The notes beneath the pieces are model-generated. The model made no database searches, was not told the DNA's origin, and saw only the letters and a list, made by a program, of their open reading frames with translations. The translations under genes and the position numbers were made by a program. DNA of 64,000 bases from Pseudopithomyces maydicus (lineage: Eukaryota > Ascomycota > Dothideomycetes > Pleosporales > Didymosphaeriaceae), in contig JANTUC010000010.1 of assembly GCA_026873275.1 (NCBI GenBank), positions 62,001 to 126,000 of the forward strand. Direction: 5' to 3'. Shown here one piece after another: positions 61,662 to 64,000 of this stretch; positions within the stretch are counted from its first letter, which is position 1, and the number at the start of each line of letters is the position of its first letter.

Positions 61662-64000
61662 ATGCAGTCATTTCCCACCGGCGGCGATGCTGCTATGCAA
61701 CGACCGCACTCCGCGCAGGCAACCACGCCCCAGCCCAAGCCCGCTGGCCAGCCGGGGAAGCCGCCCACTGCCGACGTAAAACCGCGTCTGTAAGTCCGTT
61801 GCTGTGCCTCCGCTGGGGGACGCCGCTGACAAGCAATTCGTGCACAGGACCAAGGAGCAGCATGACATCCTCGAGCGCCACTTCCAGCAGCACCACAAGC
61901 CCAGCACCAGCACCAAGAAGGGCTTTGCCGACAACCTCGGCGTGCCCCTGGACAAGATCAACGTCAGTCCCCGAGCCTTGCGTCGGTGCATTGCTGAGCT
62001 GACATTGCGCACAGAATTGGTTCCAGAACAGGCGGGCAAAAGTGAAGCAGGATGCAAAGAAGCTGATGAACCAGCAGTACATGCAGATGGGCATATATCC
62101 GCAACAGTCCATGCCCGGCGCCCCACAGATGCCCATGAACGTGCCCGCGACCATGGGACACTATCCCCAGCAGCACATGGACCAGACGCAATCGCACCTG
62201 TCTGTCGCGCCCGGCTACTTCCCCGTGACCGCCGACATCAGCCCGGCCACAATACCAGTGCAGGGCATGGAGGGGCCGTCAGCCTTGGACATAGGGCCGG
62301 CCCAGCAGCAGATGATGATCCCGCATTACGACTCGCAACAATCCCTCCGCTCCATCCCCGAGGCAGACCGGTCGACTTCGTACCATCCCAACGCTGTTCT
62401 GCAACACTTCATGGCTGCCAGAGACGGGTCATCATATATGCAGACCGGCAATGTTTCCATGCAGCCTCAACCCCAGCAGAACTACGCTTTTGAAGGAAAC
62501 ATGCCCAACGGTCTACCATCGGAGCAGCAATATTCCATGGCCGCGGATTATTCTGCCGTGAACAACATGCCCGAGGACGACCAGTGCAACTCGTTTAACG
62601 AATACCTCTCCTACCTTCCGTACATATCGACCAAGCAGGACAACATACACATGAACCCAGGCTCCTTATCTACAGACGACTCACCTTTCTCCGGCACACA
62701 ATCGAACGGCACAAACCCATCATCAGTAGAGCCAAACCCCGGTTCGGTTGCATCCCTCACGTCGAAATACTCGGGCTGGACTGACACGAATGGTGACATG
62801 GAAAACAAGCAGGAGAACGACACTGAAGATCTCTTTTCCTACACTATGCCGCAGGCTTCGGTTTCGGACGCCAATTTTTGCTTCCCCAGTAACCAAGGCC
62901 AGAACTTTTCCATGTATCAGCATTCTAATGCTTCTGCGCATGCCGTCCTATCATCACCACATCACAGCGGACGCTCACTCAGCACGGGTCCCACGGACTT
63001 TGAAGCACCCAACTTTGGAGATGACCTGTTCACAAGAAGAAACTCTTCTACGAGCAATCTCGCGTCGACCATCGAAGGAATTCACATTCAAAATAGCACA
63101 CCGGAGGGTTTCAAGTCGCCTATGCAGTCCAGTATCGCATCCCGGAGACAAAAGCGACCGACGGCTCTTAATTCCAATACCCTAAGGAGCGCATCTTACA
63201 GCGGCAGCATGCCTTCGCCTGGGAATAATAACAACAATGGGGACCACACCTTGAGGAGGATTCGCTCCTCTGGGATCGGAAACGCGGGCCGCGTACAAAA
63301 GCCCCAGCCAAGTTCAGCACAGCGTTCTCCCATGTCGCTGAGCTTTTCGGAGGCTGCATCATCCCCCAAGTTCCAGAGGACCATGTCATCATCCAGCATC
63401 ACCACCGTTGGTCATGGCGGGACTCGGGGCCCACCCACACCACAGACACCCAACGATCGGCCGTTCCCCTCCTGGCAATCAAACGCGGTATACCGCAATC
63501 CCCCATCGATGCCTGATCACAGTAGTCCTGAAAGTTTTGGGACAGGTTGGGTAGCAGATGCGGCAGCAGGAGGCCTCATGAATTCCGAGTCGCCCCCCTC
63601 GTTGGAGGCCGCACAATTGCACCAAGCGAGGCTTGGCACTGACATGTATCGAGATACACCGCCCCAGTCAGCACCGGCGACACAGCAGGGATTCCCAAAC
63701 AATAATCTCATGCAACCTCCGAAAATGAGAGCTGCGTTCCATTCGAGCACTGACCTAACTCTCCAGCACCCCAAGCCTAGCCACTTCAGACGGCCTTCGC
63801 TTCCAGTCGATGCCCAAGGACAGAACGAGGATCCAAGTGCCATGTACGCCTCTTCGTACGGAGGCTTCAAGTATGAGGATTTCAACACGATTCCTTTGAG
63901 CGGAATCCAGCACAATGTTCCTTTTGCACCACCGGTGTCCGCTATGCCAGACTTTTTAGTCAATCAATACGTTCCTCCTGGAGATGGTATCCACGGACAC
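61662..64000 (+). CDS. Homeobox transcription factor (3' end beyond the window)
   Basis: Nuclear homeodomain regulator. Exons are 61662..61789, 61848..61962 and 62015 to the window edge. The start is MQSFPTGGDAAMQRPHS. The homeodomain spans the three exons: KPRLTKEQHDILERHFQQHH, KKGFADNLGVPLDKINNWF, then QNRRAKVKQDAKK, with the WFQNRR recognition-helix signature. The region beyond is at least 640 residues of Gln/Ser/Pro/Asn-rich low complexity, including SLRSIPEADRSTSYHP, SLSTDDSPFSGTQ and KYSGWTDTNGD, typical of fungal homeobox activators. Similar fungal proteins regulate conidiation or fruiting-body development; the role here is inferred. The frame remains open at base 64000. Confidence 0.88.

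Noticed and set aside
61312..61671. A Gly/Ser-rich minus-strand frame
   Set aside because: It is the antisense shadow of the CCA/CCG tract in the homeobox gene's upstream region.

Overview
The window is nuclear DNA of a filamentous ascomycete (Pezizomycotina). Almost every gene has short (about 50-60 bp) GT...AG introns. The gene set is typically fungal: a Zn(II)2Cys6 regulator, an AzgA-type purine permease, a divergent FAH/HGD pair, a CYP504-type P450, an AAA ATPase with a long fungal N-terminal region, a STAND-like protein and a fungal homeobox regulator. I cannot name the genus; a Dothideomycete-like genome is a guess.

Layout. 0.4-6.2 kb: a Zn2Cys6 regulator and a purine permease, both on the minus strand. 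7.9-17.4 kb: a dense housekeeping block with a methyltransferase-like protein, a thioredoxin-fold peroxiredoxin-like protein, LEO1 (Paf1 complex), MOB2 (NDR kinase activator) and ARF1. 18.7-19.6 kb: a secreted precursor made of about ten kexin-delimited peptide repeats, the most unusual gene here. 22.1-24.2 kb: a mitochondrial PPR protein, followed directly by a 54-bp-period minisatellite and a degenerate repeat array (array A). 26.8-42.0 kb: a CYP504-type P450 (phenylacetate hydroxylation, leading to homogentisate), an AAA ATPase, a STAND-like protein without a normal P-loop, and divergently transcribed fumarylacetoacetase and homogentisate 1,2-dioxygenase. This block is bounded on the right by array B, which shares a sequence motif with array A in the opposite orientation. 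45-64 kb: a small secreted cysteine-containing protein, an orphan protein, tRNA-Ser(GCT), an MFS transporter, P5C dehydrogenase, the NUG1 GTPase, a HAD phosphatase with a 14-nt micro-exon, and the 5' part of a homeobox gene cut by the window edge.

Three genes belong to one catabolic theme. The P450 would feed 2-hydroxylated phenylacetate toward homogentisate, HGD opens the ring, and FAH completes the path to fumarate and acetoacetate.

A technical signal runs through the whole window. At least eleven, probably twelve, otherwise conserved reading frames are interrupted by the apparent loss of exactly one base inside a run of G or C (methyltransferase 1, MOB2 2, peptide precursor 2, HGD 3, secreted protein 1, P5CDH 1, NUG1 1, and tentatively the Zn2Cys6 gene). 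All are losses and all are in G/C runs. This most likely reflects consensus homopolymer under-calling rather than gene death, so I annotate these genes as CDS and flag the breaks.
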